Assembly (NCBI GenBank): GCA_966211955.1
Contig: CBIHOF010000011.1
Coordinates: 112,519-176,518 of the forward strand
Source of the DNA: Albitalea sp966211955
GTDB lineage: Bacteria > Pseudomonadota > Gammaproteobacteria > Burkholderiales > Burkholderiaceae_C
Direction of reading: 5' to 3'
DNA length: 64,000 nt
The notes under the pieces are model-generated. The model did no database searches, had not been told where the DNA came from, and saw nothing but the letters and a program-made list of their open reading frames with translations. Position numbers and translations under genes: made by a program. How positions within the stretch are numbered: the first letter of the stretch is position 1; every line of letters begins with the position of its first letter. Below, piece after piece: positions 43,306-55,468 of the stretch.

Positions 43306-45888
43306 TTACGGCGGGTTCACGGCGCCGTCCTGTCGCGTGGGCTGCACGCTCGCCAGCTCGGCCAGCAGCGCGTTCGCTTGCGCCGGGTCGGTGCGCGCGA
43401 GCGCTGTTGCCATGCGCTGCAGCGGGTCACGGGCTGGCCGGAAGTCGGGGCTGATGCGCAGCACCGCAAGCAGCGGCTCGCGCACCTGCGCCAGCATGCG
43501 GTGCACGTCTTGCGAAGGCTGCACGCCGCGGCCGGCCTCGACGAAGCGGTCGCGGGCGCGCCAGTAGGCGGCGAGGCGCGATGCGGTGGCCGCGTCGGCG
43601 CCATCGGCCAGTACCTCCGCCGTCGAGAGCGTGAGTCCATGCAGCAGCGTCACCAGGCGTTCACCGGGCAGTGAATCTGGTGCATAGGTGATGCGCGGCG
43701 CGCGGTAGGCCACGATGGGCCGGTCGTCGGTGTTGACCGGCGCGCCCCGCGCGAACTGCGCCAGCGCGCTCGGGCCAGCGACGAAACTGCCGAGCAGCGC
43801 GAAGCCATCGTTCAGGCCGAAGGCCGCGGGACGCCGCGGCAGCTGTGCTTCGTTCAGGCGCCGCTGCAGGGCCTGCATGTCGAAGCGCGCGCCATCGGCT
43901 CGACCGACGAGCCCCAGCACCGGCGTCTCGAGGCTGTTCGTCGCGAGCATCGCGAAGCCCTGGTGGTAGGCCACGTTGAAGGCCGCGACGATGCTGCGCA
44001 GGGATGCCAAGTCGAGCTGATGCAGCGGCAGCCACTGGCAGAAGATGCCGCCAGGCGCGAGCCGCGCGCGCACCGCCTCGAAATGCTCCACCGTGTACAG
44101 CGCGCCCGAGCCGCTTCGCGCCGGGTGGAAGTTGTCGGACACGATGAGGTCGTAGCGCTGCGTGCTCGCGCGCACGAAGCGGCGCGCGTCGGCGGCGATG
44201 AGGTGCAGCCGAGGGTTGGGTGCGCCGTCGGTCAAGGCCTGCGTGAAATGCGCCGAGGCATCGATGACCTCGGGCAACAACTCCACGGCATCAACTTGCA
44301 GCGTGGATTCCCGTGCGGCCGACGACGCGGTCACACCGGTGCCCAGGCCAAGGAACAGCGCGCGCCTTGGGGACGGGTGCAGCAGCAGCGGCAACAGCGC
44401 CTGGCGCGCATCGGCCAGCAGCGTGGCGCTGCTGCCCTCTTGCTGGCGGTTGTCGATGCGCAGCCGCGAGACGCCGTCGGCGTCCTCCACCACGCTCACC
44501 GCGGCCATCGCGCCTTCGCGGTAGCTCACCACCCGGCCGCCCTCGGGCACGTCGATGAAGGCGAGTGGCGGTGCCCACACCGCGAGCACGAACACCGCGC
44601 CCACCAGCGCCCAGGCCGGCGGCATGCGACGCGCGTGCCGCACGGCCAGCAGCAGGTAGCCGGCGACGATCACGAGCAGCGCCACCTTGGCGCCGAAGGC
44701 AGGCACGAACCACACGCCGCAGACGAAGGGCGCAGCGGCGGCGCCGAGGGTGTTCACGCCCAGCGATCGGCTGAAGGAGACTCCCTCGGCCTGGGCCTGC
44801 GTGGCAAGGTGACTGAACACCATGCCCATCGCGAAGGTCGGCAAGAGAAAGGCCGCGAACGCCATCGCCGCCTCGCCCGCGAGCGCCTGCGCCATGCCGG
44901 CGCCGAGCCACGCCAGCGCTTGTGACTTGATCGACTGCGCGCCCCACAGGCACAGCGTGCCGAAGAGACAGGCGGCAGCAAGCGCGCACAGCAGGCGATC
45001 ACGCAGCAGCTTCGCGTCTCGCGAGCGAGCCAGCCATTGCTGGTACGCAGCGGCACCGAGTGCACTGCCGACGAGGTACACCGCGAGCAGGATGGCAAAG
45101 GTGTAGACCGTGTTCTCGGCGACCTGGCTCAGCACGCGCACGACCAGCACTTCGTAGCCGATGCCCAGCAGCCCGGTGGCCGCGAGCAGGGTCAGCAGCG
45201 TGCGCCTGGCCGGTGCGCCAGGATGCTCGCCGACGGCATCGTCCGCCGCGCGATCAAGAGTCGGGAGATCAAGGCATGAGAACGCAATCACAGCGCACAC
45301 CAGGTTGAGCGACGCACACACGAAGGCCGCGCGCACGAGACCAAGCTCGGGCACCAGCCAGAACGCCGTGGCGATCACGCCCAGCACCGCGCCAAAGGTG
45401 TTGCCGGCATACAGCGCCGAAAGCGTCGAGCCCTCGTGCCGCCAGCGCGCGAGCACGCGCTCCATCGCGGGCAGCGTAGCGCCCATGGCCGCGGTGGCGG
45501 GCAACAGCAGCAAGAAGGTGCCGGCGAAGGCAATCGTCCATTGCCAAGACGGCGACGGCTGCTCGCCGATCAACGCGAGCAGGCCGTTGCTCGCGGGTCG
45601 CATTTCCAATGCCAGCACCAGGCTCCACGAACCCATCAGCAGCTCGCACAGCGCATACCAGCGCGCGGGCCGCGCACTGCGCTCGATGCGCCGCCCCAGG
45701 GTCAATGCGCCCAGCGCGAGCCCGCCGAAGAAGGCTGCCACCACAGCCAGCACGGCCGCTGCTTCATGCCCGAGCCACAGCGCGCATTGCTGCGTCCAGA
45801 CGATCTGGTAGCCGAGCGCCGCGAAGCCCGAGGCAGTCATCAACGCAAGCGCCAACCGGCGCCGGCCCGCGGCCGGCCGCACCACCAT
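43306..45888 (-). CDS. Membrane-fused spermidine synthase-like protein
   Basis: About 860 residues. The first half is a multi-pass membrane domain (many hydrophobic segments such as LALALMTASGFAALGYQIVW and FAGTFLLLLPATAAMGATLPA, resembling transporter-like N-termini). The second half is a SAM-binding aminopropyltransferase-like domain with ALFLGLGTGVTASSA, VDAVELLPEVI, YDLIVSDNFHPA and LYTVEHFEAVRARLAPGG. Such fused proteins exist in bacteria; whether they make polyamines is not shown. Start is uncertain: ATG at 45888 or a GTG at 45963 that would overlap the previous gene by 31 bases; neither has a good ribosome site. It is the last gene of the PEP-CTERM/oxygenase cluster. Residues for putrescine binding were not verified. 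Confidence 0.8.
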   Translation of the reverse strand: MVVRPAAGRRRLALALMTASGFAALGYQIVWTQQCALWLGHEAAAVLAVVAAFFGGLALGALTLGRRIERSARPARWYALCELLMGSWSLVLALEMRPASNGLLALIGEQPSPSWQWTIAFAGTFLLLLPATAAMGATLPAMERVLARWRHEGSTLSALYAGNTFGAVLGVIATAFWLVPELGLVRAAFVCASLNLVCAVIAFSCLDLPTLDRAADDAVGEHPGAPARRTLLTLLAATGLLGIGYEVLVVRVLSQVAENTVYTFAILLAVYLVGSALGAAAYQQWLARSRDAKLLRDRLLCALAAACLFGTLCLWGAQSIKSQALAWLGAGMAQALAGEAAMAFAAFLLPTFAMGMVFSHLATQAQAEGVSFSRSLGVNTLGAAAAPFVCGVWFVPAFGAKVALLVIVAGYLLLAVRHARRMPPAWALVGAVFVLAVWAPPLAFIDVPEGGRVVSYREGAMAAVSVVEDADGVSRLRIDNRQQEGSSATLLADARQALLPLLLHPSPRRALFLGLGTGVTASSAARESTLQVDAVELLPEVIDASAHFTQALTDGAPNPRLHLIAADARRFVRASTQRYDLIVSDNFHPARSGSGALYTVEHFEAVRARLAPGGIFCQWLPLHQLDLASLRSIVAAFNVAYHQGFAMLATNSLETPVLGLVGRADGARFDMQALQRRLNEAQLPRRPAAFGLNDGFALLGSFVAGPSALAQFARGAPVNTDDRPIVAYRAPRITYAPDSLPGERLVTLLHGLTLSTAEVLADGADAATASRLAAYWRARDRFVEAGRGVQPSQDVHRMLAQVREPLLAVLRISPDFRPARDPLQRMATALARTDPAQANALLAELASVQPTRQDGAVNPP

Positions 45889-45932
45889 CGATTCGTCGAG
45901 AAGCAATTCCAGGCGCACTGCTCGGCCCGCCC

Positions 45933-46559
45933 TCAGCCGCTGAAGGCGATCGCGTAACCCCACGAATCAAGCCGCGAAGGAATTGCGTTGAAAGCCAGGC
46001 TGATGCGCCGCTCGCCGACGTTCGGCGGCACGGCGTGCATGAGGTAGCTCGGGAACAGCACCATGTCGCCGGGCGCAGGCGCCGGGCTGATCCACTTGTC
46101 CGCGCTGTACGGCCCCGGCGTCATCGCCGCGTGGTCGTTGCGGAAGGCGAAGTCGGTGCCGCCCGGCGATTTCATGAACACCGTCTGCGAGCCGGGGTGC
46201 GTGGGCGTGAGATACACCACGCCCGACACGAAGCTGTTGGCGTGGTTGTGCATCGCCTGCCGGCCGCCCGCGTCCAGCACGTTGACCCACATCTCCTTCA
46301 GCGACCAGCCGAGCCGCTCGCCGAAGAGCAGCGCGCCAAACTCCGCCAGCTTCGGCGTGATGAGCGCTGCGGCCGCAACCAGCAGCGGGCTGTCGCTGGG
46401 CTTGAGCATCGCCGTGTGCGACAGCTTGGGCGACGAACTGTTCTCGCGATCCGCAGCGGCGCTGAAGTGCTCCACCAGTCCACGCACGAGGGCGCCGTCC
46501 AGCGCCCCGGGCACCCGCATGAAGGGCGTGGGAAAGAGGCCGATGACCTCGTCAGGCAC
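45933..46559 (-). CDS. 2-oxoglutarate/Fe(II) oxygenase-like protein (TIGR02466-type)
   Basis: A 208-residue cytoplasmic protein of the putative 2-oxoglutarate-Fe(II) oxygenase type. It begins MPDEVIGLFPTPFMRVPG and has the metal-region pair MHNHANSFVSGVVYLTP and FPSYLMHAVPPN, then ERRISLAFN with the Arg expected for 2-oxoglutarate. Members hydroxylate unknown targets. Its start lies eight bases inside the PEP-CTERM gene (overlap 46552-46559), so the two are coupled in translation. Nothing indicates whether the PEP-CTERM protein is its substrate. Confidence 0.82.
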   Translation of the reverse strand: MPDEVIGLFPTPFMRVPGALDGALVRGLVEHFSAAADRENSSSPKLSHTAMLKPSDSPLLVAAAALITPKLAEFGALLFGERLGWSLKEMWVNVLDAGGRQAMHNHANSFVSGVVYLTPTHPGSQTVFMKSPGGTDFAFRNDHAAMTPGPYSADKWISPAPAPGDMVLFPSYLMHAVPPNVGERRISLAFNAIPSRLDSWGYAIAFSG

Positions 46560-47175
46560 GACGGCGGACCAGCATCAGGCCGGCCAGGCCCAGCGCCAGC
46601 AGCGCGTAGGTGCTGGGCTCGGGCACCGGCGTGATGCTCACGTTGTCGAAGGCGGCGAAGTTGGCGGCGTTGCCGAAGGTGAGCGAATGCGCGCTCGCGG
46701 CGAAGGCGCCACCGGCGAGGTCGAAATGGCAGAACGCGCTGTCGTTGCAGCCGCCGGCTTGCGCATTCGACAGCAGGTCGAAGGAGCCGAGCAGCGCGCC
46801 CGTGCCGTTCAGGCCGCTCCACGCCTGGACGCCACCCTTGACGGCGTCGGACGACGAATAGAAGAAGCCGATGGCGCTGAAGCCGGCGGCGACGTTCATC
46901 GTCGCTTCTGCACCCACCGGCGCCATCACGCCGAGCGCGCTTGGCGCATTGCTGAAGTAGGGGCCGAGGGCATCGTTCTGCAGGGCCAGCGCATCGCCGC
47001 CGAACGACACGCCGAGGGCCACGCCGCTGGCGCCGGCGCTGTCCGCACCGCCGTTGTAGAACTCGTTGACCGACGCGAAGCTCGTGACGCCCTCGAAGTC
47101 GACGAGGGTGTTGGCGGCGAAGGCCGGGGTCGCGGCAAGCAAGGCGACTGCGGCAGCGGAAAGCAGCTTCTTCAT
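46552..47175 (-). CDS. PEP-CTERM sorted exported protein
   Basis: A 207-residue exported protein. Signal peptide ends at FAAN (about residue 21); the body is small-residue rich and beta-type; the C-terminus is a textbook exosortase signal: PVPEPSTYALLALGLAGL followed by a hydrophobic run and the basic end VRRRA. It should be processed by an exosortase/EpsH-type system encoded outside this window and go to the exopolysaccharide or surface layer. GAGGAG lies before the ATG at 47175. First gene of a three-gene leftward unit. Confidence 0.9.
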   Translation of the reverse strand: MKKLLSAAAVALLAATPAFAANTLVDFEGVTSFASVNEFYNGGADSAGASGVALGVSFGGDALALQNDALGPYFSNAPSALGVMAPVGAEATMNVAAGFSAIGFFYSSSDAVKGGVQAWSGLNGTGALLGSFDLLSNAQAGGCNDSAFCHFDLAGGAFAASAHSLTFGNAANFAAFDNVSITPVPEPSTYALLALGLAGLMLVRRRA

Positions 47176-47460
47176 GGTGGGGCTCCTCGGATGATCTGGT
47201 GTTGCGCTCTGCACATGCATTCGGTGCAGTGCAGCGAGCGATTGCGCGGCAGTCTAGGGATCCAAGACGACAGCTTCGTGACCCGCATGAGCGGGCTTCG
47301 CACACCGGGCCGGTTGCCTCGGCGGCCAAGGGCAGACCGTCACGCCAGGGTCATGCGTGCTCCCTAGCATCCCGTCGCGCTGGAGGTGGGAGTCCGCATT
47401 TGCTCCGCCCCGCAGACCACACGAGACACACAAAGACCTCAACAGGACAGGAGCACTTCC
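47176..47460. other. 285-base divergent promoter region
   Basis: Lies between the PEP-CTERM unit and the PHP-type operon and should hold both promoters. No operator palindrome stands out by eye; the last 15 bases carry AGGAG for the rightward gene. Confidence 0.4.
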
Positions 47461-49695
47461 ATGGAACTCGGATTCAACAAGAGCCACCTCGCGCTCGCGG
47501 CGCTGGCGACGCTCGGTGCCTTCGCCGTGGGCACCGCCCCCGGCAGCGCCAGCGCCGCCAAGACCGCGGGCACCTATGTCACCGGCGACTTCCACAACCA
47601 CACCACCTGCTCCGACGGCTCCATCTCGATGCAGAAGCTGGTGAAGAAGGCCACCGACACCGTCGACACACCCTGGGGCCTCGACTGGTTCGTGCAAGCC
47701 GGCCACGGCGGCAACGGCAACCGCAACTGCACGCTGGCCGAAGACGCGAGCCTCGCGACACCCGCCTACCCGCTCGCCTATTCGTCCACCGGCGTGCAGC
47801 AGGGCCCGACCACCACATGGCAGAACTCCAACCCCGCGGTGACGCCGAAGGGCTTGCCCTCGGGCAGCGCGCCCAACCAGAACATGTGGCGCTGGCAGTC
47901 CATCCAGGAGTTCCAGTACCCGCTGATGGAGTACCTGTCGGCCTACAAGAACAAGCCGATGTTCGTCGGCATCGAATCCGTGGTCGCAGGCCATGAGCAC
48001 GCGTCGATGTCGGTGATCACCGGCCAGATGCCCGCCTCGATGGACACGGCCACGCTGCCCACGAGCGCCGGCTACACCGCGCTCGGCAATGCCACTGCGC
48101 TCGCGCAGTGGGAGTACTGCTTCGACCGTGGCGACACCGACACCGGCCGCGGCAACACCACCGTGGGCGGCAGCGTCGGCAACAACTGGAACTGCTCCGT
48201 CCTGGGCAGCCTGAACGACACGGACGCAAGCTGGAACAGCACCGCGCAAAAGCTCATGCCCTCGGGCACCACCGGCGTGGGCACGCGCGGCCACCTGAAG
48301 ACGGTGGAGGCCATCAAGTGGATGGCGCAGAACCATCCGAACGCGAGCTACTACGTGCCGGCCCACCTCGAGCGTCCAGGCCCCTTCAACCCGGACGGCA
48401 ACAACGGCTACAACATCGAGCACCTGCGCAACTTCAACAACGCCGGCCCGCGCATCGCCTTCGGCTTCGAGACGCAACCCGGCCACGGCGCATCGTCGGA
48501 CCGCGGCGAGTACGCAGTGAATCGCAACACCATCGGCGGCGTGAAGGTCGACTCGGTGGGCGGCACCACCTGGGGCGGGACTGGCGTGTACGGCGCCCAG
48601 ATCGGCGGCGTGTGGGATGCATTGCTCGGCGAAGGCCGCAACTGGTGGTTCTTCGCGAGCTCCGACTGGCACAACCGCGGCAGCTTCGGTCCTGATGACC
48701 GCCGCTCGACGCAGGACTTCTTCCCCGGCGAATACCAGCGCACCGCGGTCATGGTGCGCAACGGCGGCGACCCGAAGCTGCGCCCGCAGATGATCGTGGA
48801 CGGCCTGCGCAGCGGCAACGCGTTCGCCTCCGGCGGCCAGCTGATCGACCGCCTGGCCTTCATTGCCTGCGCGTCCTACCCTGGCCCGGCCGCGCGGACC
48901 AACGCGGCGGTGCAGGCGCTGGCCGTGAACGCCGCGACGCATGACACCGACATCGACGTGAGCGGCTGCGCCACCATGGGCGAGAAGCTCGCGGTGCGGG
49001 CCGGCGCGGAAGTGGTGGTGTCCATCGTCGTGCGCGACCCGGCCGGCAACAACTATTCGCCCTACAGCTTCAACAACCCGTCGCTCGCGCAAGTGGGCAT
49101 CGCGCAGCCGATCAACCAGCCGGTGCTCGACCACGTCGACGTGATCCGCGGCCTGGTGAGCGGCTACAAGACGCCGGGCGCAGCGGACTATGCGGGCGCA
49201 TGGCCGAACACGTGGATCGCCAACCCCGACCTCGCCACCGTGCCCGCCGCCGCGAAGAACACCAGCGCCGGCGTGATCAAGACCTTCAACGGCGCCACCT
49301 GGACGCCGGTGGCAGGCAACAGCGAGTTCAAGGCGATGACCTTCCGCATCCCCGCGGTGTCGGCCTCGCAGTACGTGCGCTTGCGCGGCAGCAACCTGCC
49401 GCCGAGCGTGCCCTACGAAACCGACGCCAGCGGCAACCCGCTGGCCGACATCTTCACCAACGCGTCCGACCCGACCAAGCTGCGCATCCCCTGCACGGCC
49501 ATCGGCAGCAACGTGCCGGCCAACGGCGTGCTGTACAGCGGCACCGGCATCGACGGCTGCCCGAACCACCTGCCGGTCGTGGGCGGTGTGAAGTACGTGG
49601 CGTATGACGTCGCGGCCTGGTCGGACCTCTGGTTCTACAGCAACCCGATCTACGTCGAGGTGGCGGGATCGACGGCGGTCGCCGGCGTGAAGTAA
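47461..49695 (+). CDS. Exported PHP-superfamily metalloprotein
   Basis: A 744-residue secreted or periplasmic protein. The signal ends near SASA-AK (about residue 32). The body opens with a PHP-type metal motif, VTGDFHNHTTCSDGS (HxH), then AGHEHA, ERPGPFNPDGNNG and SSDWHNRG, giving His/Asp clusters for a multi-metal site like those of PHP phosphoesterases. The remaining C-terminal 350 residues are beta-rich without a motif I know. The ATG at 47461 has AGGAG nine bases before it. It heads an operon with a parvulin-like protein and a HupE/UreJ protein. Substrate unknown; DUF3604 was considered but the sequence does not follow it closely. Confidence 0.75.
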   Translation: MELGFNKSHLALAALATLGAFAVGTAPGSASAAKTAGTYVTGDFHNHTTCSDGSISMQKLVKKATDTVDTPWGLDWFVQAGHGGNGNRNCTLAEDASLATPAYPLAYSSTGVQQGPTTTWQNSNPAVTPKGLPSGSAPNQNMWRWQSIQEFQYPLMEYLSAYKNKPMFVGIESVVAGHEHASMSVITGQMPASMDTATLPTSAGYTALGNATALAQWEYCFDRGDTDTGRGNTTVGGSVGNNWNCSVLGSLNDTDASWNSTAQKLMPSGTTGVGTRGHLKTVEAIKWMAQNHPNASYYVPAHLERPGPFNPDGNNGYNIEHLRNFNNAGPRIAFGFETQPGHGASSDRGEYAVNRNTIGGVKVDSVGGTTWGGTGVYGAQIGGVWDALLGEGRNWWFFASSDWHNRGSFGPDDRRSTQDFFPGEYQRTAVMVRNGGDPKLRPQMIVDGLRSGNAFASGGQLIDRLAFIACASYPGPAARTNAAVQALAVNAATHDTDIDVSGCATMGEKLAVRAGAEVVVSIVVRDPAGNNYSPYSFNNPSLAQVGIAQPINQPVLDHVDVIRGLVSGYKTPGAADYAGAWPNTWIANPDLATVPAAAKNTSAGVIKTFNGATWTPVAGNSEFKAMTFRIPAVSASQYVRLRGSNLPPSVPYETDASGNPLADIFTNASDPTKLRIPCTAIGSNVPANGVLYSGTGIDGCPNHLPVVGGVKYVAYDVAAWSDLWFYSNPIYVEVAGSTAVAGVK

Positions 49696-49716
49696 GCGCC
49701 GCGTTCACCGATTCAT

Positions 49717-49748
49717 GGCGCCGTGCGGTTTTCCGCGCGGCGCCTTCT
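49717..49748 (+). terminator. Strong hairpin between PHP-type and PPIase genes
   Basis: GGCGCCGTGCGG-TTTT-CCGCGCGGCGCC then TTCTTG. It lies between two genes that otherwise look like an operon and may attenuate read-through, giving more of the first product. Confidence 0.65.
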
Positions 49749-49810
49749 TGCATTCCTGCCGTCCCAAACTCAGCAGACCGTTTGTCGATTCGCATTGTTC
49801 GAGCAACACC

Positions 49811-50683
49811 ATGTCCACGCCATTCTCAACGCCACTTGCACCTCCAACGCTTGAAGACACCATTGCGCCGCCACGAGCGACGTGGCCGCAATGGCTGCGC
49901 GAGCCGCTGCTGCACTTCGTGCTGCTCGGCGCCGTGCTCTTCGGCATCGACCACCTGGTCGCGAGCCGCGCCGGCGACCCCCGCGTGATCGTCGTGGGCG
50001 CCGAGGTCGACAGGCAAGCGAAACAGGTCTTCGCCGCCGCCCGCGGCCGCGAGCCCACCGCCGAGGAACTGAAGGCCCTGCGTGCCACCTGGCTCGACAA
50101 CGAAGTGCTGTACCGCGAAGGCCTCGCGCTGCAGGTGGACCGCGGCGATTCGGCCATCCGCGAGCGCGTCATCTTCAAGGCGCTGAGCGTGGTCGATGCC
50201 AACATCAAGCAGCCGCCTTTCGACGACAAGGTGCTGCGTGAATGGTTCGAGAGCCATCGTTCCAAATACGACGAGCCGGCACGCTTCGACTTCCAGGAAG
50301 CGGTGCTTGCAGGCGACAACTCGGAGGCGGCCGTTCGCGCTTTCGTCGACACGCTGAACAAGGGCGCGCCCGGCGACATTGCCGCGGGCCTTCGGGTGTT
50401 CAAGGGCCGGCCGCACGCCAACCTCGTGCAAAGCTACGGCGCCGATTTCGCGAAGGCCCTGGAAGAAGCACCTGCCAGCGAATGGCGCGCCTTCCCCACC
50501 CGCGATGGCTGGCGCGCGATGCGGCTCGACGCCACGACGCCGGCCAGGCCAGCTGTCTTCGAGACGCTGCGCGGGGTGGTGCTGCAGGACTGGACGGACG
50601 TGAAGATGGCGGATCAGCGCACGGCCGCCGTCCGCAGCCTCGCGAAGAAGTACATCGTGAAGGTCGAAGGAGCGCAGCCATGA
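49811..50683 (+). CDS. Membrane-anchored parvulin-like (PpiC/SurA-type) protein
   Basis: A 290-residue protein with one N-terminal membrane segment (PLLHFVLLGAVLFGIDHLV, about residues 32-50) and a periplasmic part. The first periplasmic stretch (VIVVGAEVDRQAKQVFAAARG, PTAEELKALRATWLDNEVLYREGLAL cut) is the SurA/PpiC-type helical region; a parvulin-like domain follows from about 150 (SHRSKYDEPARFDF...RAFVDTLNKGAPGD). The isomerase core is divergent, so activity is uncertain; it may act mainly as a chaperone. Its stop overlaps the HupE start by four bases, implying translational coupling and probably a joint function at the inner membrane. Confidence 0.75.
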   Translation: MSTPFSTPLAPPTLEDTIAPPRATWPQWLREPLLHFVLLGAVLFGIDHLVASRAGDPRVIVVGAEVDRQAKQVFAAARGREPTAEELKALRATWLDNEVLYREGLALQVDRGDSAIRERVIFKALSVVDANIKQPPFDDKVLREWFESHRSKYDEPARFDFQEAVLAGDNSEAAVRAFVDTLNKGAPGDIAAGLRVFKGRPHANLVQSYGADFAKALEEAPASEWRAFPTRDGWRAMRLDATTPARPAVFETLRGVVLQDWTDVKMADQRTAAVRSLAKKYIVKVEGAQP

Positions 50684-51624
50684 CGCGCAGGCTGCAGCGA
50701 CTCCTGCTGTTCGTGCTCGTGCTCCTCGGCAGCACGGCCACCGCGCACGAGATGAGCATGGCCGAGATGGAGCTGCGCGAGATGGCGCCCGGCGAGTTCA
50801 TCTGGCAGTGGACAGCCACCAACCGCGATGCGAGCGAAGACCTGAAGCCAGTCTGGCCCGAGGATTGCGAGGCCACCGGCAACCTCCTGCGCTGCGAAGT
50901 GGCGCTGGAAGGCACGCTTGGCATGGAGGGCGTGGGCAAGCGCTATTCAGCCGCGCTCGTGAAGGTGTTCTGGCGCGACGGCCAGAGCCGCGTCTACACG
51001 CTCACCGCGAGCCAGCCCACGGTGCAGCTCTATGGCTCGGCCGAAGACACGCGCGGCATGGGGCAGATCGCGTCGGCCTACACCGTGCTCGGCGTGGAGC
51101 ACATCCTGAGCGGCATCGACCACCTGCTGTTCGTGCTGAGCCTGCTCTTCCTCGTCGGCTTCAACCGACGGCTGGTGGCCACCATCACGGCCTTCACGCT
51201 GGCGCACAGCCTCACGCTGGCCTCGAGTGCGCTCGGTTTGCTGACGCTGCGCTCGCCGCCGGTGGAGGCCTCGATCGCGCTGTCGATCGTGCTCGTCGCG
51301 GCCGAGGCATTGCACCAGCGGCAGACGCTGTCGCGGCGCTGGCCGGCGCTGGTGGCATTCCTGTTCGGCCTCGTGCATGGTCTCGGTTTCGCCGGTGCGC
51401 TGCAGCAGATCGGCCTGCCGCAGAAGCACCTCTCGGTCGCGCTTCTCACCTTCAACGTCGGCGTGGAAATCGGCCAGCTGATGGTGGTGGCGCTGGCCTG
51501 GCTCGCATGGCGCACGCTGTCGCGCTGGCCGAGCTTTGTCCTCGTCCGCAAGCCCGCGCTGTACGCCATCGGCAGCATTGCCGCTTGGTGGTCGATCGCT
51601 CGCATCGTGGCGATCGCGGGCTAA
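50680..51624 (+). CDS. HupE/UreJ-family membrane protein
   Basis: A 314-residue exported/inner-membrane protein: signal (LLLFVLVLLGSTATAHE), a soluble periplasmic region (about 24-130), then a six-segment membrane domain in the HupE/UreJ style with GIDHLLFVLSLLFLVGF, FTLAHSLTLASSALGLL and FGLVHGLGFAGALQQIG. HupE-like proteins are linked to nickel uptake for hydrogenase or urease, but no such enzymes are here, so the metal or other role is open. Translation is coupled to the upstream parvulin-like gene. Confidence 0.85.
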   Translation: MTRRLQRLLLFVLVLLGSTATAHEMSMAEMELREMAPGEFIWQWTATNRDASEDLKPVWPEDCEATGNLLRCEVALEGTLGMEGVGKRYSAALVKVFWRDGQSRVYTLTASQPTVQLYGSAEDTRGMGQIASAYTVLGVEHILSGIDHLLFVLSLLFLVGFNRRLVATITAFTLAHSLTLASSALGLLTLRSPPVEASIALSIVLVAAEALHQRQTLSRRWPALVAFLFGLVHGLGFAGALQQIGLPQKHLSVALLTFNVGVEIGQLMVVALAWLAWRTLSRWPSFVLVRKPALYAIGSIAAWWSIARIVAIAG

Positions 51625-51696
51625 GGGTTTCGAGCAGGCATCAATCGGTGCGCACTGATTTTCAAGAGCCGCTACGGGGTCCACAATCGGCGCCTC

Positions 51697-52225
51697 ATGG
51701 AGGTGCAGCGGCATCGGCGCGGGATGTCCGGGGCGTGGGCCTTGCTGGCTGGTTACGCCGGGCTGAGCTATGCGCAAGACCAGCCGCCTGCGTCCGTCCG
51801 GCCCCCGGTCCTCGTCCACGGTTCGAGGTCGAGCCTGGCGACGCCCCAGGCGCTCAAGCGCGAGCGCCTGGTGGTCACTGATTTCATCGTTGCCGACGAC
51901 ATCTCGCGGCTGCCGGACTTCAAGTCGGTGATGGTCGCAGGCACCGATGTCGTCAAGTCGCCCCCGGCCAGCCACGTCGAAGGCGGCGTGGCCGGCGCCA
52001 TCGACCTGCGCACCCGAAGGCCCTTCGACTTCCCCGGCCGCCCACGGCCATGCCCGGGCGGCCGCGTCCTTGCGCTGGCGCATGACGAGCCGCGTGTCCA
52101 TCATGGCAGAAGGCACCCACCTCCTGCGCACGATGCGGCGTTCGTACCATGGCGTTCCGACACTGCCCGACAGCGACTGGCTCAACGACAGGCAGATCGA
52201 TGCCTCGTTCGTCATCAAGCTGTAG
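51697..52225 (+). pseudogene. Remnant of a TonB-dependent receptor gene
   Basis: The first frame begins with a signal-like segment, then ALKRERLVVTDFIVADDISRLPDF, as in the plug of TonB-dependent receptors. It jumps to VVKSPPASHVEGGVAGAIDL and RTRRPFDFPG, a later part of the plug, showing an internal deletion. After that the frame is lost; a different frame carries SIMAEGTHLLRTMRRSYHG and DRQIDASFVIKL, which looks like the barrel end. Most of the roughly 900-residue receptor is gone. A once-intact outer-membrane receptor (substrate unknown) has decayed to about half a kilobase. Confidence 0.75.
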
Positions 52226-52235
52226 GCCTGCTTCG

Positions 52236-55457
<3,222 letters not shown>

Positions 55458-55468
55458 TCCGCGTCAAC

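Noticed and set aside
47254..49569. 771-codon open frame opposite the PHP-type gene
   Set aside because: Composition (His/Val/Arg repeats) and lack of ribosome site show it is antisense to a well-supported gene.
47461..49695. Naming this protein DUF3604
   Set aside because: The opening metal motif and later sequence do not follow that family closely; PHP-type is the safer description.
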